Source: an uncultured Collinsella sp.
Lineage (GTDB): Bacteria > Actinomycetota > Coriobacteriia > Coriobacteriales > Coriobacteriaceae
Direction of reading: 5' to 3'
Length of the DNA: 27,070 bases
Assembly: GCA_902479095.1 (NCBI GenBank)
Contig: CABSNL010000025.1
Location: 1-27,070, forward strand
This document shows, piece by piece, positions 6,116 to 13,407 of the stretch. The translations under genes and the position numbers were made by a program. The notes below the pieces were generated by a model. That model was not told the DNA's origin. It was given only the letters and a program-made list of their open reading frames with translations, and made no database searches. Numbering within the stretch: the stretch's first letter is position 1; each line of letters starts with the position of its first letter.

Positions 6116-7084
6116 CTAGTACTGCTCGATGCCCATGTAGCGACGAATCTCAGGGCTGTGGTCGAACACCTTGCCGCGGGCGGCGCGCAGCTCGCAGCTC
6201 ATGTTGTAGAAGAAGATCGGCTCCAGGTACGAACGCACGCTGGCGGGCACCTCGCCCACGCCGTACTCGAGTGCATCGAGCACCATAACCGTATCGGTGT
6301 GCGTGTTGAGGAACGCCAGCGCGCGCTCCTCCATGGGGCGGCACTCGCCCGATCCGAGCTGCACAAAGTAGAACACGCCGGGCTCGGTAGCCTCGAAAGG
6401 ACCGTGGAAATACTCGCCGGAGTGGATGTAGCAGCAGTGCTGCCACTGCATCTCCATGAGCGAGCAGATGGCCATGGCATAGGTCTGGCTAAAGTTGGGT
6501 CCGGATCCCAAGATGTAGAAAAACTCGTGCTGCTGGCAGAGCTCGGCAAAGCGGGCGCCCAGCTCGGCGTTGACCTTCTCGCGGGCGGTGGGCAGCAGCG
6601 CATCCATCTGCTTGAGGCCCTCATACATGTCGGCGAGTGCCTCGTAGCCTTCCTGCTGGTCGAGCAGCTCGGCGGCGATCAGAGCGCCGATACCCTGAGG
6701 CACCTCGGCCTGCGGCACGCCCTCGCCCCAGGGGTAGACCCAGGTGGTCCACTTGCCGTTATCGATCTTGGAGCCCTCGCAGTCGGTGAGGGCAACGACC
6801 TCGGCGCCAGCGGCCAGCGCCATCTCGCAACCGTCGACGACCTCCTGCGTGTTGCCACTGTGGCTGCAGGCAATAACGAGCGACTTCGGCCCTAGGCTCT
6901 TGGGGGCCATCAGGCAAAACTCGCGTGCCGTGTAGACCGTCGAGGTAAACGTGGTGGCCTCGCGCTTGAGCAGCTCGTTGGCCGGCATCAGGTCAATCAT
7001 CGAACCGCCACAAGCGATCCAAAAGACATTCTCAATCTTGCCCTTGCGCTCGATAATTTCCTGAATCAGATCATGTGCGTTCAT
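6116..7084 (-). CDS. SIS-domain protein 1, FrlB-like sugar-amine 6-phosphate deglycase
   Basis: A 322-residue two-SIS-domain protein of the GlmS-isomerase/FrlB type. SIS domain 1 has the phosphate loop SHSGNTQE (74-81), the canonical form. SIS domain 2 (about 180-290) carries GEYFHGPFE (223-231), the motif of fructoselysine/glucoselysine-6-phosphate deglycases. The C-terminus IRRYMGIEQY fits the same group. Such enzymes split phosphorylated glycated amines into glucose-6-phosphate and the amine in the cytosol. Start ATG at 7084 has AAGGAGG with 9-base spacing. No transporter is adjacent, so uptake must come from elsewhere. A promoter with two operator-like sites and the GntR1 gene lie directly upstream. 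The substrate is not identifiable. It is one of three paralogues here and keeps the most canonical phosphate loop. Confidence 0.85.
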   Translation of the reverse strand: MNAHDLIQEIIERKGKIENVFWIACGGSMIDLMPANELLKREATTFTSTVYTAREFCLMAPKSLGPKSLVIACSHSGNTQEVVDGCEMALAAGAEVVALTDCEGSKIDNGKWTTWVYPWGEGVPQAEVPQGIGALIAAELLDQQEGYEALADMYEGLKQMDALLPTAREKVNAELGARFAELCQQHEFFYILGSGPNFSQTYAMAICSLMEMQWQHCCYIHSGEYFHGPFEATEPGVFYFVQLGSGECRPMEERALAFLNTHTDTVMVLDALEYGVGEVPASVRSYLEPIFFYNMSCELRAARGKVFDHSPEIRRYMGIEQY

Positions 7085-7140
7085 GGTGATGCCCCTCCTT
7101 GTGCGGCGGTTTTGAACGATGACAGCTCGTACCTGCGGTC

Positions 7141-7157
7141 GTTCTATGTTGTCCTAT
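7141..7157. promoter_or_regulatory. Operator candidate O-A1 (GntR1/SIS1)
   Basis: GTTCTATGTTGTCCTAT overlaps the -10 box of the SIS1 promoter, where a repressor would block transcription. It is a near copy of the site at 7203-7219. Confidence 0.5.
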
Positions 7158-7185
7158 TTATAGCACGCACGACGACGCCCGTGAA
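7157..7185 (-). promoter_or_regulatory. Candidate SIS1 promoter
   Basis: On the minus strand, TTCACG (7185-7180) and TATAAA (7162-7157) are separated by 17 bp, followed ~70 bases later by the SIS1 start. The implied 5' leader is short and carries AAGGAGG. Confidence 0.55.
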
Positions 7186-7202
7186 GTCATCTCGGCAAAT
7201 TT

Positions 7203-7219
7203 GTTCTATGTTGTTCTAT
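7203..7219. promoter_or_regulatory. Operator candidate O-A2 (GntR1/SIS1)
   Basis: GTTCTATGTTGTTCTAT, differing from O-A1 by one base and lying 62 bp (about six helical turns) upstream of it in promoter terms. With the preceding TT it is an exact tandem of TTGTTCTAT at a 10-bp period, suiting a dimeric regulator. Confidence 0.5.
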
Positions 7220-7228
7220 CTGTGGACG

Positions 7229-7984
7229 TTAGATGTCGAAGACGTAGCGCGAGCCCACGATCTTTTGGCGTCCGAGCAGCAAGGGTCGCTCGTCCTCATC
7301 GGTAAAGTACGCCTCCATATAAAAGAGCGGCTCGCCGACCGGCACCTCCAACAGCGGGGCCGTCTGAGCATCGGCAAGCGCAATCTCCACGGTGCAGGGG
7401 TCGGACTTGAGCGGCGCGCGACCCGAATGCTCGGCAACGAACGCAAAGATTGAGTTATCGGTGAGGTCCTCGTCGGCCAGCGTCTGCAGGTAGGGATGGT
7501 CGATCAGCACAAAGGCGTTGTTCTCGAGCATGACAGGCACGCCGTCTGCCGTGCGCACGCGCTCGACCACGATAAGCTCGCAGCCGGGCTCTACGCCAAA
7601 GAATGCCGCGTCCTCGCGCGTCGCCGCAACCACCGTGCGCGATACCAGGCACGCACCCGGCACCATGTCGTTGGCAGCGCAACCCTCGGAAAAGCTCTGA
7701 ACGTCACCCTTCTGGACAATCTTGCGCTTGAGCTTGGGCGCGCACACGAACGTGCCCCTCCCCTGCTGGCGGTTGAGATACCCCGCGCGCGACAGCTCCT
7801 CGATGGCGCGGCGCACGGTGATGCGTCCCACGCCGTAGTACTTCGCGAGCTCCATCTCGGAAGGAATGCGCGAGCCGGATGCGTACACGCCACGCGCGAT
7901 CTCGCCCTTTAGATCGTCCATAACCTGCTGGTACAGCGGCACAGCGGACACCTCAGTGCGCTCGGTTTTATCGTCGAATGCCAT
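7229..7984 (-). CDS. GntR-family regulator with UTRA domain (GntR1)
   Basis: A 251-residue HutC-subfamily GntR protein. The winged helix-turn-helix occupies about residues 15-80 (PLYQQVMDDLKGEIARG, then the recognition helix GRITVRRAIEEL and the wing RQQGRGTFV). The UTRA ligand domain covers about 95-250 and ends GRQKIVGSRYVFDI. UTRA regulators usually bind phosphorylated sugars or amines and lose DNA affinity. The start ATG at 7984 is only 2 bases after the recQ stop, with GGAG inside recQ, so translation is probably coupled to recQ. SIS1 lies immediately downstream with its own promoter and paired TTGTTCTAT sites. It resembles GntR2, and both end GSRYV. Repression of SIS1 is inferred. Confidence 0.92.
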   Translation of the reverse strand: MAFDDKTERTEVSAVPLYQQVMDDLKGEIARGVYASGSRIPSEMELAKYYGVGRITVRRAIEELSRAGYLNRQQGRGTFVCAPKLKRKIVQKGDVQSFSEGCAANDMVPGACLVSRTVVAATREDAAFFGVEPGCELIVVERVRTADGVPVMLENNAFVLIDHPYLQTLADEDLTDNSIFAFVAEHSGRAPLKSDPCTVEIALADAQTAPLLEVPVGEPLFYMEAYFTDEDERPLLLGRQKIVGSRYVFDI

Positions 7985-7986
7985 CG

Positions 7987-9969
7987 TTACGCTCCATCCC
8001 GTGCATGCTCGGACTCAAACTCTTCAATCGCCGCCATAAACTGCTCGCCAAAGGCGTCGGCCTTTTTCTCGCCGATGCCGTTGACCTGGATAAGCTCGTC
8101 GCGCGTCTGTGGACGCAGGCGGCACAGACCGCGCAGGGCCTTGTCGGAAAAGACCATATACGGCGCCATCTCCAGCTCCGTCGAGATCTCCTTGCGGAGG
8201 GCACGCAGGCGCTCGAACAGCTCGGCATCGTCGCCAACGCGCGGGCGCTGATCCAGCTCGGCCTCCTCGCGTAGCAGATCGACGGCACGGCGGGCGCGGG
8301 CCGAAGCTTTGCGCTTGGACGCGCGACGCTTAACGGTAAAGGCGAACGCCTCGTCCTCGACCTCGCCGGCGCGCGGGCCCAGCCCCACGACCGGGTACTG
8401 CCCCTGCGAGGTGGCCAGATAACCGCGGCCGCACAGCTGGCCGATGATGTCCTTGATGCGCCCGACCGATTCGCTCGACAGCTCACCGTAGCCGCGGTCC
8501 TCGTCCAGATGCATCTGGCGAATGCGCTCGGTGTTGCCGCCGTGGAGCACGTCGGCGACCAGCGATTTGCCAAAGCGCATGGGGCGCGTGGTCACATAGC
8601 GCACGGCGGCGCGGGCCATATCGGTGACGTCCTCGACATCGAACTGCGTGAGGCAGTTGCTGCAGTTGCCGCAGCCCTCGGCGTCGTCCGTGGCGGTGCC
8701 GCCCGCACCAGCCGCGGCAGCATGCTCGGCCGCGGCCTCGTCGCCAAAGTAGCGCAGCATGTATTCGCGCAGGCAGCCGGTGGTATTGCAGTAGCCCTCC
8801 ATCTGGCTGAGCAGGCGATATCGATTCTGGAGCGCCCATGCGCGCTGCTCGTCGTCGAGCGCCTCATCGGCAGCATCGCCGCGGTCGATTAGAAAGCGGC
8901 GCATACGAAAATCGTTGCCGTTCCACAGCAAGTGGCAGCTGGCCGGGTCGCCGTCGCGACCGGCGCGGCCCGCCTCCTGGTAGTAGGCCTCGATGCTCTC
9001 GGGCACGTTGTTGTGGATCACGTAGCGCACGTTGGGCTTGTCGATGCCCATGCCAAAGGCGTTGGTGGCAACCATCACCTGGATGTCGTCGTCGATAAAG
9101 GCGCGCTGGCTTTGGCGGCGGGCATCGTTATCCATGCCGGCATGGTAGCGGCCAACGCGAATGCCGCTGGGGCCCAGCGCTTCGGCAAGCTCGCCTGCCA
9201 GCGCATCAACTGTCTTGCGGGTCGAGCAATACACGATGCCGCTCTCGCTCGAATGCGCAATCACATAGTCGCGCACCCACGCGGCCTTGGCCTTGTCGCC
9301 CATCTCCTCGCAGCCAAAGTAGAGGTTCTTGCGATCGAAGCCCGTCACCACCGTCGCGGGGTTTTGCAGGCCAAGCATCTGCTGAATGTCCGCACGCACG
9401 CGCTCGGTTGCCGTAGCGGTAAAGGCCGCCACGATGGGGCGCTGCGGCAGGGAATCGATGAACTCGCGAATCTGCAGGTAGGCGGGGCGGAAATCCTGAC
9501 CCCATTGGCTCACGCAGTGGGCCTCGTCAATGGCTACGAGCGGCACGCCAATGCCGCCGTCCGCCGCGGCCTCCTGCGCAAAGGCCAAAAAACGCGGCTC
9601 GAGCAAGCGCTCGGGCGCCACGTACATAAGCTGGTAGCGGCCCTCGCGCGCCCGCTTGAGCACGGTGTTTTGCTGGGCCGGAGTAAGGCTGGAGTTGAGA
9701 TAGCTGGGTCGCGCACCCGCCGCGAGCAACGCACGGGTCTGATCCTCCATAAGCGACAGCAGCGGACTCACCACAAAGGTGATGCCGGGCAGCATGAGCG
9801 CGGGCACCTGGTAGCAAATGGACTTGCCGGCACCCGTGGGCATAACACCCAGCGCATCGCGACCGGCGAGAATCGCATCGACCATGCGGTCCTGTCCCGA
9901 GCGAAACGAGGTGTAGCCAAAATAGGCGCCGAGCGTGTCGAGCGCCATCTGCTGCATGCTATCGGTCAT
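7987..9969 (-). CDS. recQ: ATP-dependent DNA helicase RecQ
   Basis: A 660-residue superfamily-2 3'-5' helicase involved in recombination and fork repair. Walker A is PTGAGKS (44-50), motif II DEAHC (148-152), and the aromatic-rich loop VSQWGQDFRP follows. The C-terminal helicase half has AFGMGIDKPNVR and QEAGRAGRDG. A zinc-binding RecQ-Ct region has CNTTGC and CGNCSNC (about 397-440). An HRDC domain ends the protein (about 580-650; VNGIGEKKADAFGEQF). Length is close to the usual ~610, with an extra acidic/alanine stretch before CGNCSNC. ATG at 9969 has AGGA at 5-base spacing; a TATAAT lies at 10006-10001 on the minus strand without a good -35. It is followed with a 2-base gap by gntR1, an unusual partner. 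Confidence 0.96.
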   Translation of the reverse strand: MTDSMQQMALDTLGAYFGYTSFRSGQDRMVDAILAGRDALGVMPTGAGKSICYQVPALMLPGITFVVSPLLSLMEDQTRALLAAGARPSYLNSSLTPAQQNTVLKRAREGRYQLMYVAPERLLEPRFLAFAQEAAADGGIGVPLVAIDEAHCVSQWGQDFRPAYLQIREFIDSLPQRPIVAAFTATATERVRADIQQMLGLQNPATVVTGFDRKNLYFGCEEMGDKAKAAWVRDYVIAHSSESGIVYCSTRKTVDALAGELAEALGPSGIRVGRYHAGMDNDARRQSQRAFIDDDIQVMVATNAFGMGIDKPNVRYVIHNNVPESIEAYYQEAGRAGRDGDPASCHLLWNGNDFRMRRFLIDRGDAADEALDDEQRAWALQNRYRLLSQMEGYCNTTGCLREYMLRYFGDEAAAEHAAAAGAGGTATDDAEGCGNCSNCLTQFDVEDVTDMARAAVRYVTTRPMRFGKSLVADVLHGGNTERIRQMHLDEDRGYGELSSESVGRIKDIIGQLCGRGYLATSQGQYPVVGLGPRAGEVEDEAFAFTVKRRASKRKASARARRAVDLLREEAELDQRPRVGDDAELFERLRALRKEISTELEMAPYMVFSDKALRGLCRLRPQTRDELIQVNGIGEKKADAFGEQFMAAIEEFESEHARDGA

Positions 9970-10071
9970 GGTTTCCTAACGTCCAAGTCATCTGCCGCAG
10001 ATTATACGCCGCCACGCGGACCGGTGCCGCGCCGCTGTCGGCCACGGGCGATGCAGTCCGAAAGGAACGGT

Positions 10072-10125
10072 AGTCATTGGGGACGTTCTTGAATGACTAG
10101 TCGTTTAAGAACGTCCCCAATGACT
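10072..10125. repeat. Palindrome with 19-bp perfect arms (GGGGACGTTCTT type)
   Basis: Left arm AGTCATTGGGGACGTTCTT (10072-10090) and its exact reverse complement (10107-10125) flank a 16-base centre that itself contains GACTAGTC. The perfect arms and compact size resemble REP/BIME elements mobilised by RAYT transposases. No transposase is present in the window. Confidence 0.8.
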
Positions 10126-10154
10126 AAGCTCTTGACAAGCGTGGAAACGTCGCT

Positions 10155-10282
10155 GGTTGAGCATAAGTCAGCGAAAACGCCCCTAAGCGAGCAAGGTGAC
10201 GTGAAAGAGGAGGGAAGCGTACTTCGGTACGCGACCGACGATTGAACGTCAGATTGCCGCTTAGGGGCGTTTGCAGCGTCGG
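10155..10282. repeat. Structured repeat S1, copy A (possible ncRNA or hairpin element)
   Basis: An outer stem of 15 perfect pairs joins AAACGCCCCTAAGCG (10175-10189) to CGCTTAGGGGCGTTT (10258-10272). Inside is the near-invariant GGAGGGAA followed by the hairpin GCGTAC-TTCG-GTACGC (10217-10232) and GACCGACGA. The left end is GGTTGAGCATAAGT. Copy B at 23312-23440 keeps the same layout and pairing with a different stem sequence. Which strand, if any, is transcribed is unknown. Confidence 0.8.
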
Positions 10283-10317
10283 CCGGTCCGCCGTTCGTCA
10301 GAACGGCGGAACCAACC

Positions 10318-11037
10318 CTACATGACCATAACGTAGCGCGATCCCACGTAGTACTGCTTACCCATCAGGACCGGTTCGCCATTAGGACCGGTAAAGCCGG
10401 CACGCAGGTTGAGCAGTGGATCGTGCGGAGCAATGCCCAACTCGGCCGCCTGCTGCGCATTGGCGCGAACAGCCTCGACCGTACGGTAGCCAACCGAGAC
10501 AATCGGGATTCCGCCAACACGCTCGACCTCGGCAAAAATCGACTTGTCCTCAAGATCGGCCGTCAACAGCTCGCGGTAGGCATCAAACGGCACAAAGATG
10601 TTCTCCTCAAAGATGGGCTCGCCGTCGGCCGTACGCACGCGCTTGATATGCAGCAGCAGCGCATCCTTCTGCAGGCCAAAGAACTCCATCTCGTTTTGGC
10701 GCGCCGGAACGATCTGGCGATCGATCACGTGCGCACCGGCCTTCATGCCGTTGCCGGCACACAGCGCGGTAAACGTCTGCAGCGTCGAGGCGTGAAACTG
10801 GCGGTTGATGTGCGGCGTGGAGACAAAGGTGCCGCGGCCCTGCTGCTTAACCAGGTAACCATCGGAGCACAGCTCCTCGACAGCGCGGCGCACCGTAATA
10901 CGGCTCACCTCGTACTGCTCGGCAAGCTCAAGCTCGGACGGAATACGCTCCTTGGGTGCATAAACACCTTTCTCGATCGCATCCTTGATTTCGTCGTAAA
11001 TCTGCTGGTAAAGTGGTGCATTTTTGGGCGCGGGCAT
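10318..11037 (-). CDS. GntR-family regulator with UTRA domain (GntR2)
   Basis: A 239-residue HutC-subfamily regulator. The winged helix-turn-helix lies at about 8-75 (LYQQIYDEIKDAIEKGVY, recognition helix SRITVRRAVEEL, wing KQQGRGTFVSTP). The UTRA domain runs from about 90 to the end (MGKQYYVGSRYVMVM). It is the closest relative of GntR1 here. Its 5' region contains TATAACGTCT (11080-11089), which recurs upstream of the PTS-SIS2 operon and of the DMT exporter, so it probably controls those and itself. The ribosome binding site before the ATG at 11037 is weak (AAGAG). The effector is presumably a phosphorylated sugar or amino-sugar made by the PTS; this is inference. Confidence 0.92.
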   Translation of the reverse strand: MPAPKNAPLYQQIYDEIKDAIEKGVYAPKERIPSELELAEQYEVSRITVRRAVEELCSDGYLVKQQGRGTFVSTPHINRQFHASTLQTFTALCAGNGMKAGAHVIDRQIVPARQNEMEFFGLQKDALLLHIKRVRTADGEPIFEENIFVPFDAYRELLTADLEDKSIFAEVERVGGIPIVSVGYRTVEAVRANAQQAAELGIAPHDPLLNLRAGFTGPNGEPVLMGKQYYVGSRYVMVM

Positions 11038-11073
11038 ATCTAATCACTCTTATCGAAATATCGAAATAACTAA

Positions 11074-11090
11074 TACGTATATAACGTCTA
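11074..11090. promoter_or_regulatory. Operator candidate O-B1 upstream of gntR2
   Basis: TACGTATATAACGTCTA, containing the 10-mer TATAACGTCT (11080-11089) that also lies before the PTS operon (17220-17229) and, with one change, before the DMT gene (18503-18512). It is ~40 bases from the gntR2 start. Confidence 0.5.
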
Positions 11091-11130
11091 GTTTCATGTT
11101 ACCTCATATTGATCAAACGATACACCCTCC

Positions 11131-11177
11131 CTACCAAAAAGCGACAGCTTCTTTTTGGTAGGTTTTATCTGGGCAAA
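11131..11177 (-). repeat. Dispersed repeat R1, copy 2
   Basis: Perfect 11-bp arms CTACCAAAAAG (11131-11141) and CTTTTTGGTAG (11151-11161) around CGACAGCTT, then TTTTATCTGGGCAAA, the reverse complement of the start of copy 1. It lies in the gap between gntR2 and the YitT gene and could terminate transcription arriving from either side. Confidence 0.8.
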
Positions 11178-11256
11178 CGAGAGCCTCTCGAAAGCAACGG
11201 GGCTTTCGGGGGGCTCGTTCGGATGGGTTGCGCAGGACCGGCAAAATGCCAATACC

Positions 11257-12264
11257 CTACTTGCCGTCGTCCTGCTGCAGGCTGTCCTGTTCGCTGAGGC
11301 GCGCCTGCCTGCTGGCCATGCGTGCGGGCTTATCGGGATCGGGAACGGCCGTGGGCATGGGCTCGTCGACATGACCACCCCACCAGCCGCCCACAAAGTT
11401 GAGCGTGTGGAACACGTTGATCACGGCGTCGGGATCAACGTCGCACACCAGCTTGATAATGTCCTGACTCTCGTAGGTCGAGACAACGGTGTTCAGCAGG
11501 TACATCTTTTCGCGGCTATATCCGCCGACGACCTCGGCGCAGCTAATGCCGTGCTGAAAATGGTTTACGTAGGCAGTCATGACCTCGTCTGCCTTACGCG
11601 TCGTGATCTGCAGCGTCACGCGATCGTAGCGACGATAGAAACTGTCGATGGTCTTGGTCGAAATAAACTGGAACACGATGGAATAAGCCGCCTTGTCCCA
11701 GCCAAACATAAAGCCAAAGATCGCCAGGATAAGGCAGTTGAAACCAAAGATGACGCCCCAGATGGTCTTGCCCGTGTGGTTGGAAACCCACAGCGCGATA
11801 AAGTCGGTGCCGCCGGTGGATGCGCCGGATTTAAGTGCGATGGCAGCGCCCAGGCCCGAGACCACGCCGCCAAAAATGATGAGCATGATCTTGTCGCCCA
11901 AAAATGGAGCGAAGTGAAAGACGTTGAGGAACAGCGACGAGAGCACGACCTGCATCATCGAGAAGATGACGAAGCGCTTGCTAATGCCGCTCCAGCATAG
12001 GAGCGCCACGGGGATGTTGAGCGCGAGCATACCGAGCGAAATGTCGATGCGAACGCCGCCCAGCGAGGTAACGCGATCGAGCAGGACCGCAACGCCGGTG
12101 AGGCCACTCGGAAGCAGGTCGGCGGGCTGAATGAACGCCTGGATCAGGAATGTCTGGAGAACGGCGGAAATAGTGACCGCCACGGCAGTAATGGCGCGGC
12201 GGACGATGGTGAGGCGGCCGAGCATGAGCACGCGGTCCGTGAGCTGATCGATGGCGTTCGCCAC
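11257..12264 (-). CDS. YitT-family membrane protein (DUF161 + DUF2179)
   Basis: A 335-residue integral membrane protein. Five to six hydrophobic segments fill about residues 20-200 (VTISAVLQTFLIQAF, ISLGMLALNIPVALL, IMLIIFGGVVSGLGAAIAL and WGVIFGFNCLILAIFGF among them), with the family motif SGASTGGTDFIA. The C-terminal soluble DUF2179 domain (about 210-300) has TRKADEVMTAYV, HGISCAEVVGGYS and a vDPDAVINVFHTLNFVGGWW end. The last 30 residues are polar and probably disordered. The start is GTG at 12264 with AAAGGAG at good spacing. Function of the family is not settled; transport has been suggested. No operon partner is evident. Confidence 0.9.
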   Translation of the reverse strand: MANAIDQLTDRVLMLGRLTIVRRAITAVAVTISAVLQTFLIQAFIQPADLLPSGLTGVAVLLDRVTSLGGVRIDISLGMLALNIPVALLCWSGISKRFVIFSMMQVVLSSLFLNVFHFAPFLGDKIMLIIFGGVVSGLGAAIALKSGASTGGTDFIALWVSNHTGKTIWGVIFGFNCLILAIFGFMFGWDKAAYSIVFQFISTKTIDSFYRRYDRVTLQITTRKADEVMTAYVNHFQHGISCAEVVGGYSREKMYLLNTVVSTYESQDIIKLVCDVDPDAVINVFHTLNFVGGWWGGHVDEPMPTAVPDPDKPARMASRQARLSEQDSLQQDDGK

Positions 12265-12618
12265 GTAGGCTCCTTTCGAAGGCAGATGTGGTTGTGGGGC
12301 ATGCCCGCGATTGTAGCATGGAGCGTGCGGGGGCGCTTCAATTCAACCTCCCTCGACAACCAAAACGGGACCAGCAACACCACGACCAAAGGGCAAAATT
12401 CCAAGTGAGTAGACTTTTTACGATCTGCCGAGCACACCCAAAACCGCCATCCCTGTGACCTGCGGTTTTACAAAGGAAGATATGCATTGTGCTCGGCCTG
12501 CGCCAAAAAGTCTACTCACTTAGCCCGAATCGAAGCCAAGCGGATCAAAATCGAAACCAAATCGAGCCAGTCCACCGCAAAAAACGTTTGAACCAGTGCT
12601 TCTCGCGGCGGATTGACA
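12265..12618. other. Intergenic stretch with a long nested palindrome
   Basis: 354 bases between the YitT and HAD genes. 12403-12521 is a three-level palindrome (separate entry). The remainder has no gene or clear terminator. Confidence 0.65.
12403..12521. repeat. Long nested palindrome, three coaxial stems
   Basis: Outer arms AAGTGAGTAGACTTTTT (12403-12419) and its exact complement (12505-12521); middle arms CCGAGCACA (12428-12436) and TGTGCTCGG (12488-12496); inner arms AAAACCGC (12440-12447) and GCGGTTTT (12462-12469). Internal loops of eight bases on each side separate the outer and middle stems. The whole could fold as one long hairpin RNA or a cruciform. Confidence 0.85.
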
Positions 12619-13248
12619 CTACAAAGCGGCCAAAATATCGGTCAGATTATCGATAACGGCATCGGCTCGCGATTGATCGAGGTTGACACCCTCGTGCGGA
12701 CGCAGCGCCAGGACACGGGCGCCGGAGCGCTTGCCGGCCTCGATGCCCAAAGGCGAGTCCTCGATAACCAGGCACTCGGTAGGCTCCACCCCCAGCGCCT
12801 CCATGGCACGCAGGTAGATCTCGGGGTCGGGCTTAAACGCACTGCACTCGTGACCGCTGATGGTGTAATCCAGCACATCGGCAATGTCAGCGATCTTCAC
12901 CAGTTCGTCAATCAACTCGCGATAGGACGAGCTCGCGATGGCACACTTCACGCCGCGCTCGCGCAGCTTGCGCATCACCGGCTCCGTCTGCTCGTTGAGC
13001 AGCTCGGCATACGGAACGGGGTGGTCCGGGCTGTAGACCTGCTTGTACTCCACGCGCAGGCGCTCGCGCAGCTCAACATCGTCGGGCACCAGCGCCTCCC
13101 AAATGGCCGGCTCGTTAGACCCCGAAAGATCGGGAATCTCGTCAAAGTGGAACCCCTTCTCTTCCATAAACGCCACGCGGCGACGGTTGTAGAACCACTC
13201 GGTATCGACCAGCACGCCGTCCATGTCAAACAGCACTGCCTTAATCAT
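12619..13248 (-). CDS. HAD-superfamily phosphatase / beta-phosphoglucomutase-like
   Basis: A 209-residue HAD subfamily IA hydrolase. Motif I is LFDMDGVLVDTE with nucleophile D8 and D10; motif II is IASSS; motif III is the Lys in FKPDPEIY; motif IV is IEDSPLGIEAGK. The cap between motifs I and II is of the helical beta-phosphoglucomutase/phosphatase type. Likely substrate is a small sugar phosphate. The start at 13248 (MIKAVLF) is used because GGGAGGAG precedes it; a longer in-frame extension to 13383 would translate repeat R1 and the upstream terminator, so it is rejected. It sits downstream of the PTS-SIS2 operon but beyond that operon's terminator, so it is probably separately expressed. 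Confidence 0.9.
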   Translation of the reverse strand: MIKAVLFDMDGVLVDTEWFYNRRRVAFMEEKGFHFDEIPDLSGSNEPAIWEALVPDDVELRERLRVEYKQVYSPDHPVPYAELLNEQTEPVMRKLRERGVKCAIASSSYRELIDELVKIADIADVLDYTISGHECSAFKPDPEIYLRAMEALGVEPTECLVIEDSPLGIEAGKRSGARVLALRPHEGVNLDQSRADAVIDNLTDILAAL

Positions 13249-13264
13249 ACGCATCTCCTCCCAC

Positions 13265-13311
13265 CTGCCAAAAAGGGACAGGTTTATTTTGGTAGGTTTT
13301 ATCTGGGATTT
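13265..13311 (-). repeat. Dispersed repeat R1, copy 3
   Basis: CTGCCAAAAAGGGACAGG, then TTTTGGTAGGTTTTATCTGGG, broken here only by the pairing loop. It is nearly the exact reverse complement of copy 1 at 1634-1680 over its whole length. It abuts the ribosome binding site of the HAD gene. Confidence 0.85.
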
Positions 13312-13341
13312 GCGACGCGACAGACACGCCCTCCCCAGAGC

Positions 13342-13373
13342 AAAAAAGGGGACGGGGCGCAAACCCCATCCCC
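13342..13373 (-). terminator. Rho-independent terminator of the PTS-SIS2 operon
   Basis: On the minus strand GGGGATGGGG and CCCCGTCCCC pair around TTTGCG and are followed by TTTTTT, starting 35 bases after the SIS2 stop. This is the strongest terminator in the window and marks the end of the operon. Confidence 0.92.
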
Positions 13374-13407
13374 TCTCAATCAACCCGTAAGGTCTACTTA
13401 CTTGTGA

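Larger units (their letters stand above)
9970..10317. other. Intergenic stretch filled by two different repeats
   Basis: 348 bases between recQ and gntR2 without a gene. It holds the recQ -10 candidate TATAAT (10001-10006, minus), a 19-bp-arm palindrome (10072-10125), the structured repeat S1 (10155-10282) and a short hairpin CCGCCGTTC/GAACGGCGG (10288-10310) just past the gntR2 stop, without a T-run. Confidence 0.7.

Noticed and set aside
10155..10282. tRNA or other standard RNA gene in repeat S1
   Set aside because: No cloverleaf, T-loop or acceptor pattern; the fold is one long stem with an inner hairpin.
13249..13383. 45-codon N-terminal extension of the HAD protein
   Set aside because: It would translate repeat R1 and the SIS2 terminator; the HAD fold starts at MIKAVLFDMDG, with a GGGAGGAG site before it.
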